Source: Achromobacter sp. MYb9 (GTDB lineage Bacteria > Pseudomonadota > Gammaproteobacteria > Burkholderiales > Burkholderiaceae_B). Taken from it: a stretch of DNA of 64,000 nucleotides. Positions 35,640 to 44,363 of this stretch are shown in pieces. The DNA is taken from the NCBI RefSeq assembly GCF_002975275.1, contig NZ_PCOQ01000002.1, forward strand, positions 1 through 64,000, read 5' to 3'. Within the stretch, counting starts at the first letter, position 1, and every line of letters starts with the position of its first letter. Below the pieces are notes generated by a model, which did not search any database, was not told where the DNA came from, and saw nothing but the letters and a program-made list of their open reading frames with translations. The position numbers and the translations under genes were made by a program.

Positions 35640-36434
35640 TCATTTCTGCCCCACCAGCACGCGGTCCAGGCCATACACGCGGTCCAGCAGCAGCATGGTG
35701 ACGGCCGTCAGCCCGATCACCAGCGCGGACACGGCCGCCATCATCGGGTCGATGGATTCGGTGGCGTACATGTACATGCGAACAGGCAGCGTGATCGTCG
35801 ACGGCGCGGTGATGAACACCGACATCGTGAGTTCGTCGAAGCTATTGATGAAAGCCAGCAGCCAGCCGCCCGACACGCCCGGAATGATCAACGGCAGCGT
35901 CACCTGGAAGAACACCGTGGCGCGGCTTGCGCCCAGCGACAGCGCGGCATGCTCGATGGACCGGTCAAAGCCCACCAGCGCGCCGATCACCAGCCGCATC
36001 ACATACGGCGTGATGACCACGACGTGCGCGGCCACCAGCCACGGGAAACTGCCCGCCATGCCCATCAGCGCGAAAAAGCGCAGCAGGGCAACGCCCAGCA
36101 CCAGATGCGGAATCATCAGTGGCGACAGGAACAGGCCGTTGAGCACGTCGCGCCCCGGAAAGCGGTAGCGGGTGATGGCGATGGCCGCGGGCACCGCCAG
36201 GCACACCGCGATGGTGGCCGACAGGAACGCCAGCCACAGGCTGTTCTGGAACGCCTGCATGAAGTTGGGGTGTTCGAACACCGCGCGGAACCAGCGCAAC
36301 GAAAAGCTTGTGGTGGGCATCGTAAGCGTCGTGTCCGGCGTGAACGCGACCAGGCACACGATAACCAGCGGCGCCAGCACGAACGCCACCACCAGGAAGT
36401 TGAACGCCAGCGCGAAAGGGCCATTTTTCTGCAT
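35640..36434 (-). CDS. ABC transporter permease (PotC-like)
   Basis: A 264-residue permease with about six membrane helices and EAA loop EHAALSLGASRATVFFQVTLP. It belongs to the PotC/YdcV type and is the second membrane subunit of the cassette B importer. It is 18 nt after the PotB-like gene. Confidence 0.92.
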   Translation of the reverse strand: MQKNGPFALAFNFLVVAFVLAPLVIVCLVAFTPDTTLTMPTTSFSLRWFRAVFEHPNFMQAFQNSLWLAFLSATIAVCLAVPAAIAITRYRFPGRDVLNGLFLSPLMIPHLVLGVALLRFFALMGMAGSFPWLVAAHVVVITPYVMRLVIGALVGFDRSIEHAALSLGASRATVFFQVTLPLIIPGVSGGWLLAFINSFDELTMSVFITAPSTITLPVRMYMYATESIDPMMAAVSALVIGLTAVTMLLLDRVYGLDRVLVGQK

Positions 36435-36452
36435 GTTGGATTCCTTGTCGGC

Positions 36453-37340
36453 CTAGCCCAGGCTGCGGCGGTAGGAGCGTTCCACGACGCGGTTGTACGC
36501 CATCATGATGATCACGTTGACCACCAGCAGCACGATCGCGATGGCCGCGCCCAGCGGCCAGTTCAGCTCGGTCAGAAATTCGTCGTACACCACGGTCGCC
36601 ACCATCTTCAGGCGGCGGCCGCCCAACAACGCGGGAATCGCGAACGAGCTGGCCGACAGGCCGAACACGATCAGGCTGCCCGACAGGATGCCCGGCATCG
36701 CCTGCGGCAGCACGATGCGCGTCAGCGTCTGGAAGCGCGACGCGTTCAGCGACAGCGCGGCGTGTTCCACGGTGGGGTCCAGCTTCTGCAGCGACGTCCA
36801 GACCGGGATCACCATGAACGGCAACATCACATGCACCAGGCCGATGATGACGGCGGTGGGCGTGTACAGCAGCGGCCCCATCCCCAGGGCGGCGGCCGCG
36901 CGGCCGATGGCCCCGCCCGGGCCCAGCAGCATGCTCCAGCCGAAAGCGCGCACCACCAGCGAGATCAGCAATGGCGACAGCACTACCAGCAGGAATATGG
37001 ACCGCCACGGCTTGCCCATGCGCGACAGGATGTAGGCCTCGGGCGCACCGATCAGCACGCAGATCAGCGTGGTGACGCCGGCGATCCAGAACGTGCGCCA
37101 GAAGATCTCCAGAAAATAGCTGTCGGTGACGACCGCCAGATAATGCTCGAAGGTGTGCCCCGGCAAGATGCCCGCGCCGTAGTCGAACGGACGGAAGGAC
37201 AGCACGAAGGTCAACGCCAGCGGCGTCAGGACCAGCGTCAGGAAGACGATGGCAAGCGGCAGCGAACCCAGAATGGCAAGCAAGCCTTCGTTGCGCGGCT
37301 TGGGGCCGGCGGCGGCGCCGGATTGCGTCAGCGTCGCCAT
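36453..37340 (-). CDS. ABC transporter permease (PotB-like)
   Basis: A 295-residue permease with about six helices; N-terminal MATLTQSGAAAGPKPRNEG is hydrophilic and the first helix is LPLAIVFLTLVLTPLALTFV. The EAA loop is EHAALSLNASRFQTLTRIVLP. It partners with the PotC-like permease in cassette B and starts 1 nt after the ATPase stop. Confidence 0.92.
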   Translation of the reverse strand: MATLTQSGAAAGPKPRNEGLLAILGSLPLAIVFLTLVLTPLALTFVLSFRPFDYGAGILPGHTFEHYLAVVTDSYFLEIFWRTFWIAGVTTLICVLIGAPEAYILSRMGKPWRSIFLLVVLSPLLISLVVRAFGWSMLLGPGGAIGRAAAALGMGPLLYTPTAVIIGLVHVMLPFMVIPVWTSLQKLDPTVEHAALSLNASRFQTLTRIVLPQAMPGILSGSLIVFGLSASSFAIPALLGGRRLKMVATVVYDEFLTELNWPLGAAIAIVLLVVNVIIMMAYNRVVERSYRRSLG

Positions 37341-37341
37341 G

Positions 37342-38409
37342 TCAGGCCTCTTCCTGCGCGGGTGCGCGCAGCACGCGCAACACGCCTTCGGCCCAGTCCA
37401 GATCGATGGCCTCGCCGTCGTCGTGCGGGCGGCGGCCGTCGTTGGGCGTCAGGACGGTCAGCGCCCCCACCGGCGAATCCAGGTCGTACATCCACTGGCT
37501 GCCCAGGAAGTAACGCGTGCTGACGACACAGGACAGCTTGCCCTGGCCCGCCGGCACTGGCACCAGTTTTTCCGGGCGCAGCGACAGCTGCACGCTATCG
37601 CCATGACGCAGGCCTTCGCCGTCGACCATGACGCGCAGCGCGCCGGTCTCGATTTCGGCCTGCGCGCCGCAACGCGTGACCCGGCCCGGCAGCAGATTGG
37701 TCTTGCCGACGAAGCGCGAGATGAATTCGCTTTGCGGATGCTCGTACATGTGGAAGGGCGCATCCACCTGCGTGGCGCGCCCGTCCTGCATGACCACGAC
37801 GCGGTCGCTGATGGATAGCGCTTCGGCCTGATCGTGCGTGACCATCACGGTTGTCGTGCCGATCTTCTTCTGGATGCTGCGCAATTCGAACTGCATCTCT
37901 TCGCGCAGCTTGGCGTCCAGGTTGGACAGCGGTTCATCCAGCAGCAGCACGGGCGGCCGGATCACCAGCGCGCGCGCCAGCGCCACGCGTTGGCGCTGGC
38001 CGCCGGAGAGTTCGCGCGGAAAGCGGTCGGCATGCTTGTCCAGCTTGACCAATGCCAGCGCCTCGCGCACGCGCTCCTGTCGTTCGGCGCGCTCGACGTT
38101 GCGCATTTTCAGGCCGAAGGCCACGTTGTCGGTGACGGTCAGGTGGGGAAACAGCGCATAGCTCTGGAACACGATCCCCAGACCGCGCGTGTTGGGCTTG
38201 GCGTGCGTGATGTCGCGCCCGTCCAGCGTAATGGTGCCGCGGGTCACGTCGGCAAAGCCGGCGATCATCTGCAGGGTCGTCGTCTTGCCGCAACCGGAGG
38301 GCCCCAGCAGCGAAACGAACTCGCCTTGCTCGACCGCCAGGCTCAGATCGGAAACGACGCGCAGGTCGCCGTAGTTCTTCGAGACGTTGTCCAGCCGCAG
38401 AAATGACAT
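37342..38409 (-). CDS. ABC transporter ATP-binding protein (PotA-like)
   Basis: A 355-residue ATPase. Walker A GPSGCGKTT is at residues 36-44, signature LSGGQRQRVALARAL, Walker B VLLLDEPLSNLDAKLRE and a C-terminal TOBE-type domain follow. It is the first gene of cassette B, divergent from the IclR regulator at 38626 across a 216-bp AT-rich region. The start MSFLRLDNVSKNYGD at 38409 is chosen; codons upstream to 38511 do not resemble the family. Confidence 0.93.
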   Translation of the reverse strand: MSFLRLDNVSKNYGDLRVVSDLSLAVEQGEFVSLLGPSGCGKTTTLQMIAGFADVTRGTITLDGRDITHAKPNTRGLGIVFQSYALFPHLTVTDNVAFGLKMRNVERAERQERVREALALVKLDKHADRFPRELSGGQRQRVALARALVIRPPVLLLDEPLSNLDAKLREEMQFELRSIQKKIGTTTVMVTHDQAEALSISDRVVVMQDGRATQVDAPFHMYEHPQSEFISRFVGKTNLLPGRVTRCGAQAEIETGALRVMVDGEGLRHGDSVQLSLRPEKLVPVPAGQGKLSCVVSTRYFLGSQWMYDLDSPVGALTVLTPNDGRRPHDDGEAIDLDWAEGVLRVLRAPAQEEA

Positions 38410-38534
38410 ATTCCAAACCCCGTCGCCCATGGCGGGCTTTGCGCCCCCAAGGCGGGCCGGTTCCCCGGCGCCCTGGCGGCTTATTTGATGGGGCAGTCTA
38501 GGTTTCGCCAAAACCTGGGGTCAATTAGGGTTTT

Positions 38535-38627
38535 CCGAAGAATCGAATTTTTTATTCATTAATTCCATCGAATAGAATTTCCTGATAAAAATACGGCTAG
38601 CAATTTTGATTATCGGAACCGAAGAAT
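38535..38627. promoter_or_regulatory. AT-rich divergent promoter region with repeated sites (IclR candidate)
   Basis: Between cassette B and the IclR gene, a CCGAAGAAT direct repeat occurs at 38535-38543 and 38619-38627 (the second overlaps the IclR start codon). GAATTTTTTATTC (38545-38557), ATTCCATCGAAT (38562-38573) and TCGGAACCGA (38613-38622) are short inverted repeats. IclR proteins bind paired or palindromic sites in such positions, so this region is a reasonable control area. The exact operator is not decided. Confidence 0.45.
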
Positions 38628-39468
38628 GAAGAAATCAGAGACAAGCGACGAATCCGGCGGCCAGGGCGTCTTGCAGCGGGCCTTTGCCGTGTTACGCGTG
38701 TTGGCCGACGCCAAGGGCGAAAAGCTGCGCCTGACCGACATCGCCGCCCGCACCGGCCAAGCCCAGGCCACGGTGCATCGCGTGCTGCAAGGCCTGATGC
38801 AGGAAGGCGTGGTGGAGCAGCCCGCGCAAAGCAAGGGCTATCAGCTCAGCGTGGCGTTCTTCTCGCTGGCGGCCGCCGCCGGCACGCATCAGTCCAGCCT
38901 GCGTTCGCTCTACCGGCCGGCCATGCTGCGCCTGTCGGGCATGCTGAACGACACGATTTTCCTGTTGGTGCGCAGCGGGTTCGACGCCGTCTGCGTGGAC
39001 CGCGTGGACGGCGCGTTTCCGGTGCGCTCGCACACCGGCGACATCGGCGGACGGGTGCCGTTGGGCATGGGCCAGGGCGGCCTGGTGCTGCTGGCCAGCC
39101 TGCCGGAAGCCGAGCGCGAAGAGGTCATCCGCTTCAATATCCCCCGGCTGCATCATCTGGGTTTCGTGGACGAAATCTCGATGCGCGTGCGCATCCGGGA
39201 ATGCCTCGAGCTGCAATACGCACGCAGCCAGGGGCAGGGCGTGTTCCCCAACATCGCGGGGCTGGCGGTGCCGGTCTACGACCCCAACGGCGTAACCGTG
39301 GCGGCGCTGAGCGTGGCCGCGCCCATCGAACGCATCAGTGACGAACGGCTGCCGCTGATCGTGGAAATGCTGCGCCGCGAAGCCGACGCCGTCGGCGCGC
39401 AGATCAACCCCTTCGACCCGGCACTGCGCCGCCCCAGCCAGTACCTGGGCGCGGGAAACGCCGGCTGA
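38626..39468 (+). CDS. IclR family transcriptional regulator
   Basis: A 280-residue regulator. The winged helix-turn-helix is at about residues 14-75 (LQRAFAVLRVLADAKGEKL, LTDIAARTGQAQATVHRVLQGL) and the IclR effector domain fills the rest (VCVDRVDGAFPVRSHTGDIG, later PNIAGLAVPVYDPNG). It is divergent from cassette B and probably governs it, responding to a carboxylate-like product. Its own 3' end faces the LldD-like gene. Confidence 0.92.
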   Translation: MKKSETSDESGGQGVLQRAFAVLRVLADAKGEKLRLTDIAARTGQAQATVHRVLQGLMQEGVVEQPAQSKGYQLSVAFFSLAAAAGTHQSSLRSLYRPAMLRLSGMLNDTIFLLVRSGFDAVCVDRVDGAFPVRSHTGDIGGRVPLGMGQGGLVLLASLPEAEREEVIRFNIPRLHHLGFVDEISMRVRIRECLELQYARSQGQGVFPNIAGLAVPVYDPNGVTVAALSVAAPIERISDERLPLIVEMLRREADAVGAQINPFDPALRRPSQYLGAGNAG

Positions 39469-39489
39469 CGACACGGCGCCGCAAAACAA

Positions 39490-39520
39490 AACGGCCTGGG
39501 CATCCCATGCCCAGGCCGTT
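39490..39520 (-). terminator. Rho-independent terminator after the LldD-like gene
   Basis: A perfect 14-bp stem (39490-39503 with 39507-39520) closing a 3-nt loop, with TTTGTTTTG following on the minus strand. It ends the minus-strand alpha-hydroxy-acid oxidase transcript and lies just after the convergent IclR gene. Confidence 0.85.
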
Positions 39521-39539
39521 GCGCGTTACTCGCGGCAGG

Positions 39540-40703
39540 TCAGGTCGGGTACGTACCCGGCAACAGGATGCTGCGGTCGCCCGGTTCGATGTTGCGGCGG
39601 CCACACAGCGCCATCGTCGTATCCATTTCCTTGTATAGCAGTTCCAGCACGCGGGTCACGCCCGCCTGGCCGTAAGCGCCCAGGCCGTACAGGAAGGCGC
39701 GGCCGATCATCGTGCCGCGCGCGCCCAGCGCCACGGCCTTCAGGATGTCCTGGCCCGAACGGATGCCGCCGTCCATCCAGACTTCGATCTTCGAGCCCAC
39801 CGCATCGGCGATGGACGGCAGCGCCGCGATCGATGACATGGCGCCGTCCAGCTGGCGGCCGCCGTGGTTGCTGACGATCAGCGCATCGGCGCCGCTATTG
39901 GCCGCCAGTTGCGCATCTTCGGCATCCAGGATGCCCTTGATGATCAGCTTGCCGCCCCAACGCTGCTTGATCCATTCCACGTCGTCCCAGCTCAGGCGCG
40001 GGTCGAACTGTTCGGCCGTCCACGACGACAGCGAGGACAGATCGCTGACGCCTTTGGCGTGGCCCACGATGTTGCCGAAGGTACGGCGCTTGGTGCCCAG
40101 CATGCCCATGCACCAGCGCGGCTTGGTGGCCAGGTTGATCAGGTTGCGCAGCGTGGGCTTGGGGGGCGTCGACAGGCCGTTCTTGATGTCCTTATGGCGC
40201 TGGCCCAGGATCTGCAAGTCCAGCGTCAGCACCAGCGCGGTGCAGCCCGCGGCCTTGGCCCGGTCGATCAGGTTGGCCACGAACTCGCGATCGCGCATCA
40301 CGTAAAGCTGGAACCAGAACGGCTTCCTGGTGGCCTCGGCCACATCTTCCAGCGAGCAGATGCTCATCGTGGACAAGGTGAACGGCACGCCGAAATCCGC
40401 CGCGGCCTTGGCCGCCAGGATCTCCCCGTCCGCATGCTGCATGCCCGTCAGGCCGGTGGGCGAGATCGCCAGCGGCATCACGACATCATGGCCCGCCATG
40501 GTGGTACGCAGCGACCGGCCTTCCATGTTCACCGCCACGCGCTGGCGCAGCTTGATCTTCTGGAAATCGCTTTCATTGGCGCGGTACGTGCCTTCGGTCC
40601 AGGCGCCGGAGTCGGCGTAGTCGTAGAACATGCGCGGCACGCGCTTTTGCGCAACGGCGCGCAAATCTTCGATGCAGGTGATCGTAGAAAGGTTAGCGGT
40701 CAT
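39540..40703 (-). CDS. FMN-dependent alpha-hydroxy-acid oxidoreductase (LldD-like)
   Basis: A 387-residue TIM-barrel flavoprotein. The FMN and substrate residues are visible: MFYDYADSGAWTEGTYRAN at the start, SPTGLTGMQHADGE, FQLYVMRDRE, and the catalytic SNHGGRQLDGA with His280; the second phosphate loop is GGIRSGQDILKAVALGA. The family oxidises L-lactate, glycolate, mandelate or other L-2-hydroxy acids. It is a single gene with its own terminator at 39490-39520. The substrate is undecided, with L-lactate likely. Confidence 0.9.
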   Translation of the reverse strand: MTANLSTITCIEDLRAVAQKRVPRMFYDYADSGAWTEGTYRANESDFQKIKLRQRVAVNMEGRSLRTTMAGHDVVMPLAISPTGLTGMQHADGEILAAKAAADFGVPFTLSTMSICSLEDVAEATRKPFWFQLYVMRDREFVANLIDRAKAAGCTALVLTLDLQILGQRHKDIKNGLSTPPKPTLRNLINLATKPRWCMGMLGTKRRTFGNIVGHAKGVSDLSSLSSWTAEQFDPRLSWDDVEWIKQRWGGKLIIKGILDAEDAQLAANSGADALIVSNHGGRQLDGAMSSIAALPSIADAVGSKIEVWMDGGIRSGQDILKAVALGARGTMIGRAFLYGLGAYGQAGVTRVLELLYKEMDTTMALCGRRNIEPGDRSILLPGTYPT

Positions 40704-40833
40704 GGGAGGTCTGAGGAGTGATAGAGGTGCGCCAGCTGCGTTTCGTTTTTCTGGAGTCTGGTGCCGCCGGCTGCGGCGGCTTCGCCACTGCGCAGGGGCG
40801 GCAACGCCCCGCGGCGCCGCTCAGTATACGCGC

Positions 40834-40864
40834 CGAGGCCGGCAAGCGTCGCTTGCCGGCCTCG
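40834..40864 (-). terminator. Strong hairpin downstream of the dioxygenase gene
   Basis: A perfect 14-bp GC-rich stem (40834-40847 with 40851-40864) with a 3-nt loop, in the 206-bp gap between the minus-strand dioxygenase gene (ends 40910) and the LldD-like gene. No U-tract is present on either strand, so intrinsic termination is uncertain. I see no gene in this gap. Confidence 0.4.
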
Positions 40865-40909
40865 TTCGCCCCCCTCGGACTGGAGCTCTGCGGCCCCTGC
40901 CCACCCAAG

Positions 40910-41806
40910 CTATCTTGGCCAGACCTTGCTGACCGCCCGAATCGTGGCCCAAGCCACCCAGCGCGGACTGGTCAGCCGGGCGCCAGGCAGCCGCCGCATC
41001 ACATCGACGGCCAGGCCGCCGCGCTTATGCCATTGCTTCTTGCGGGTCTGGCTGTCGGTCCAGCGGCCTTCCAACCACGGGAATTCACGCCGGCCCGGTT
41101 TGTAGACGGGCGGCGTGTTGTAGATCAGGATGTAGGCCAGCCGCGGCGACGGCGACGTATTGGGGCCGGTGAAGTGCAGCGTGCGGGCATCGTGCACGGT
41201 GATGCCGCCCGGGTCCAGCGGTTCTGGCACGGCCTGGTCGCGGGAAAAATCGCCGCAGCATTCCAGCGGGTGCAGGGTCTTGTCGCCGCCGGGCGAACGG
41301 TGCTCCAGCACATCCCATTTGTTCGACCCCGGAATGAACTGCATGCACCCGTTCTCGATGGTCGCAGGCTGCAGAGCCAGCCAGATGCTCAATTCGTTGT
41401 AGATGAAGTCGGGCGACCGGAAGGCCTCGTCCTGGTGCCACGGCGTTTCAGGACCGTGCGGCCCGGGCTTGAGCAGCGCGTGTTCGCCGTACAGCGCGGC
41501 GTCGTCGCCCAGCAGTTGCCGCGCCAGATCCAGCGTGCGCTCGTGATACGCCGTCTTCAGCAGACCGGGGGCATAATGGCGCGGATCATGCAGGCTGGGA
41601 AACTTGGCCGGCTTGGAGGGATCGTCGCGGCTCACGAAATCGTACTGCGCACCCTCGTTGTAGCCGGTCTTGTTCGCGAACAGGTCCAGCAGCGTCCGGC
41701 GGATGTACCCGACCTCGTCCTGCGGGCACATGTCCTTCAGGGCCAGGTACCCCTGGTCCCTGTAGCGCGCTGTCTCTGCTTCCGACAACAAACTGGTCTC
41801 TTCCAT
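40910..41806 (-). CDS. Phytanoyl-CoA dioxygenase (PhyH) family protein
   Basis: A 298-residue Fe(II)/2-oxoglutarate oxygenase. The iron triad is visible as His124-x-Asp126 (TPWHQDEAF) and His211 (HDARTLHFTGPN), with Arg222 (SPRLAYILIY) in place to bind 2-oxoglutarate. PhyH-family bacterial members hydroxylate fatty acyls, amino acids or natural-product intermediates; the substrate here is unknown. It is a single minus-strand gene, divergent from acylphosphatase. Confidence 0.88.
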   Translation of the reverse strand: MEETSLLSEAETARYRDQGYLALKDMCPQDEVGYIRRTLLDLFANKTGYNEGAQYDFVSRDDPSKPAKFPSLHDPRHYAPGLLKTAYHERTLDLARQLLGDDAALYGEHALLKPGPHGPETPWHQDEAFRSPDFIYNELSIWLALQPATIENGCMQFIPGSNKWDVLEHRSPGGDKTLHPLECCGDFSRDQAVPEPLDPGGITVHDARTLHFTGPNTSPSPRLAYILIYNTPPVYKPGRREFPWLEGRWTDSQTRKKQWHKRGGLAVDVMRRLPGARLTSPRWVAWATIRAVSKVWPR

Positions 41807-41969
41807 AATGGCTTCTCCAAGCTCTGGTAGCGGGCGTTCCCGTTGGCACGTTTTGACATGTGCTCTAACGTATCGCTTCGATGCCCACCGGGCCTATAGA
41901 CCATCCGCCGTAGCCATAACCGCCTACGCTCATCGCGTCGGGCGGCGCATCATCCGAAGGAAAATATCC

Positions 41970-42266
41970 ATGCAAGCCCCTCGCTCCGACACCCATATCG
42001 AAACCGTCCTCGTCACCGTCAGCGGCACGGTCCAAGGCGTGGGGTACCGCCACGCCACCGTGCGCCGCGCCCACTTGCTGGGCGTGACGGGATGGGTGCA
42101 GAACCTGCTGGACGGCACGGTCGAAGCCCTGGTGCAGGGGTCGCCCGACCAGGTGGATCACATGCTGGAATGGTTGCGGCGCGGCCCGCCGGGCGCCACC
42201 GTGCAGGAAATCACCACGCGCCGGGAATACACCGACAAGCGTTACATTCGTTTCGAACAGGTGTAG
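41970..42266 (+). CDS. acyP: Acylphosphatase
   Basis: A 98-residue protein that hydrolyses acyl phosphates. It has the family's substrate loop and catalytic arginine in VSGTVQGVGYRHATVRRA, the conserved GWVQNLLDGTVEALVQG (with Asn), and an ending close to RYIRFEQV. The ATG at 41970 has a GAAGGA site 9 nt upstream. The size is typical. No operon partners. Confidence 0.93.
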   Translation: MQAPRSDTHIETVLVTVSGTVQGVGYRHATVRRAHLLGVTGWVQNLLDGTVEALVQGSPDQVDHMLEWLRRGPPGATVQEITTRREYTDKRYIRFEQV

Positions 42267-42351
42267 GCGAAGCGGTGGGCATAGGCGGCGCCGCCTCGCG
42301 CCGTCTCGGCGCAATGGCGTAATCCCATCGGTCTAGCGGTCAGCCGTAAGG

Positions 42352-43257
42352 TCAGCGGGTGCGCATCCAGCGCCCGCCCACCTGGTTGATGACCAAACCG
42401 GCCAGCACGCAGGCCGCCCCTATCCATTGCAGCGGCTGCAGACGCTCGCCAAAGGCCATGGACGCGGCCCACAAGCCCACCACGGGCACCAGCAGCGAAA
42501 ACGGGGCGATCTTGGCTGCGGGGTGGCGCGTCAGCAACTGCGTCCACAAGGTGTAGGCCACCAGCGTCGCCAATACCGCCAGGTACAACACCGACAGCGC
42601 CTCACCCCAGCCAATGCCCGTCACCATGCCCACCACGGGTTCCCAGCCGTCGATCAGCACGGCCAGCAGCAGGAACGGCAGCACCGGCGCGGCGCTGCTC
42701 CAGGCGATGAAGGCAAAGGGGTCGTACCCGGGCGATTTACGGCTGGCCAGCCGCACGATCATGTTGGACACCGCCCACATGAACGCGCCGCCCAACGTCA
42801 GCGCAAAACCCAGCATCGTCATCTGGCCGGGCCCTTCACCGCGGCCGCCGGCGATCACCGCCAGGCCCGCCGCGGCCACCCCCAGCCCGATCCAGTGATG
42901 GCGACGGGCGCGCTCGCCAAGCACGGGCGCGGCCAGCAGCAAGGTGAAGAACGCCTGCGTCTGGATGACCAGCGAGGCCATGCCCGCGGGCATGCCGAAC
43001 TTCAGCGCGGTGAACAACAGGCCGAATTGTCCCAGCCCCTGCACCAGCCCGTAGGCCGCGATCCAGTGCCACGGCAGCTGCGGCCGGCGCACGAAGAGAA
43101 TCAGGGGAAAGGCCGCCAGCGCAAACCGCAGCGCGCCCAGCATCATGGGGGACAAGCCCCGCATGCCGACCTTCATGACAACAAAATTAAGGCCCCAGAT
43201 GACCACGACCGCCAGTGCGCAGAAATAGTCTTTTCGGGTTAGGTGGGTCGTGGACAT
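42352..43257 (-). CDS. DMT/EamA family transporter
   Basis: A 301-residue membrane protein with about ten helices arranged as two EamA repeats. The first begins FCALAVVVIWGLNFVVMKVG and the second LGFALTLGGAFMWAVSNMIV; a late LVPVVGLWAASMAFGERLQP block is the EamA signature. Such proteins export amino acids or metabolites. It follows the threonine aldolase gene on the other side of a 42-bp gap and may be co-transcribed with it. Confidence 0.9.
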   Translation of the reverse strand: MSTTHLTRKDYFCALAVVVIWGLNFVVMKVGMRGLSPMMLGALRFALAAFPLILFVRRPQLPWHWIAAYGLVQGLGQFGLLFTALKFGMPAGMASLVIQTQAFFTLLLAAPVLGERARRHHWIGLGVAAAGLAVIAGGRGEGPGQMTMLGFALTLGGAFMWAVSNMIVRLASRKSPGYDPFAFIAWSSAAPVLPFLLLAVLIDGWEPVVGMVTGIGWGEALSVLYLAVLATLVAYTLWTQLLTRHPAAKIAPFSLLVPVVGLWAASMAFGERLQPLQWIGAACVLAGLVINQVGGRWMRTR

Positions 43258-43299
43258 CTATGCATTATCGCATCGCCGGCCCCTGTCGGCGGTGCGATT

Positions 43300-44358
43300 T
43301 CACTGCTTTTCCAGCACCCTCGCGAACGCCTGCACGGCGATGTCGATGTCTTCGTCATCGATATGGCGATGGGTCACGCAGCGCAGGCGCGTGCGGCCCC
43401 ACGGCCGGGTCAGCAGGCCTTGCGCCTGCAGCGCGGTCACCCATTCGGCATTGGTCATGCCGGTTCCCGCCGTCTCGACCTGCACGATGTTGGTCTGCGG
43501 CACGGTGGCCGACAGCGCAGGCGCCAGGCCGTTGATGCCGTCGCTCAAGCGGCGCGCGCGGGCATGGTCTTCGACCAGCCGTCCGGTCATCGACTGCACG
43601 CCCTCCAGCCCGGCCGCCGCCATGATGCCCGACTGCCGCTGGGTGCCGCCCAGCATGCGGCGCAAGGTTCGCGCGCGCGACATCACCGCCTTGCTGCCCG
43701 TCAGGACCGCGCCCACGGGCGCGCTCAGGCCCTTGGACAGGCACAGCGACACCGTGTCGGCGAATTGTGTGATTTCGGCGGCCGGCACGTCCAGCGCCAC
43801 GGCCGCGTTGAACAGGCGCGCACCGTCCAGGTGCACCGGGATGCCGGCGGCGTGGGCCATGCCGTACACCGTGCGCATGTGGTCCAGCGGCAGAACCGCG
43901 CCCCCGGCATTGTTGTGCGAGGTCTCCATGGCCACCAGCGAGGTCTTCAGGCGGTGGCCGCCGGACAGCAGCGCGTCGTCCAGCCGGTTCAGGTCCATCG
44001 CGCCGTCGGTGCCGGACACGCCTTGGTAGAACAGGCCGGTGAAGGTGGCGGCGCCGCGCTCGGACGTGAACATGTGGGCGGACGACTCCAGCACGACTTG
44101 CTCGTTGCGCTGCGTCTGGGACAGCACGGCCAGCAGGTTGGCCATGGTGCAACTGGGCACGAACAGTCCGGCCTCCTTGCCCAGGCGCGCCGCCACGTGG
44201 GCTTCCAGCGCGCGCACCGTGGGGTCGCCGTCCAGGCCGTCATCGCCGATCGGCGCGGTGCGCATGCGCTCGTACATGGCTGCGGTGGGGTGGGTGACCG
44301 TATCGCTGCGCAGGTCGACGGGGGCGCTGGGAAGGTCGGCGGGGGTCCGCTGGGTCAT
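43300..44358 (-). CDS. ltaE: Low-specificity L-threonine aldolase
   Basis: A 352-residue PLP enzyme cleaving threonine and allo-threonine, and often other beta-hydroxy-amino acids, to glycine plus an aldehyde. PLP-binding Lys209 lies in SLCLSKGLSAPVGAV, with HLDGARLFNA (Asp178, Arg181) and LRSDTVTHPTAAM also conserved. It starts 5 nt after the stop of the gltL-type ATPase gene and so is probably expressed with the amino-acid ABC transporter. The next gene downstream is an EamA exporter. Confidence 0.9.
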   Translation of the reverse strand: MTQRTPADLPSAPVDLRSDTVTHPTAAMYERMRTAPIGDDGLDGDPTVRALEAHVAARLGKEAGLFVPSCTMANLLAVLSQTQRNEQVVLESSAHMFTSERGAATFTGLFYQGVSGTDGAMDLNRLDDALLSGGHRLKTSLVAMETSHNNAGGAVLPLDHMRTVYGMAHAAGIPVHLDGARLFNAAVALDVPAAEITQFADTVSLCLSKGLSAPVGAVLTGSKAVMSRARTLRRMLGGTQRQSGIMAAAGLEGVQSMTGRLVEDHARARRLSDGINGLAPALSATVPQTNIVQVETAGTGMTNAEWVTALQAQGLLTRPWGRTRLRCVTHRHIDDEDIDIAVQAFARVLEKQ

Positions 44359-44363
44359 GGCTT

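Noticed and set aside
35118-37523. An 801-codon plus-strand frame opposite cassette B permeases
   Set aside because: Antisense shadow of the 2Fe-2S and permease genes, His/Gln/Arg-rich with no domain.
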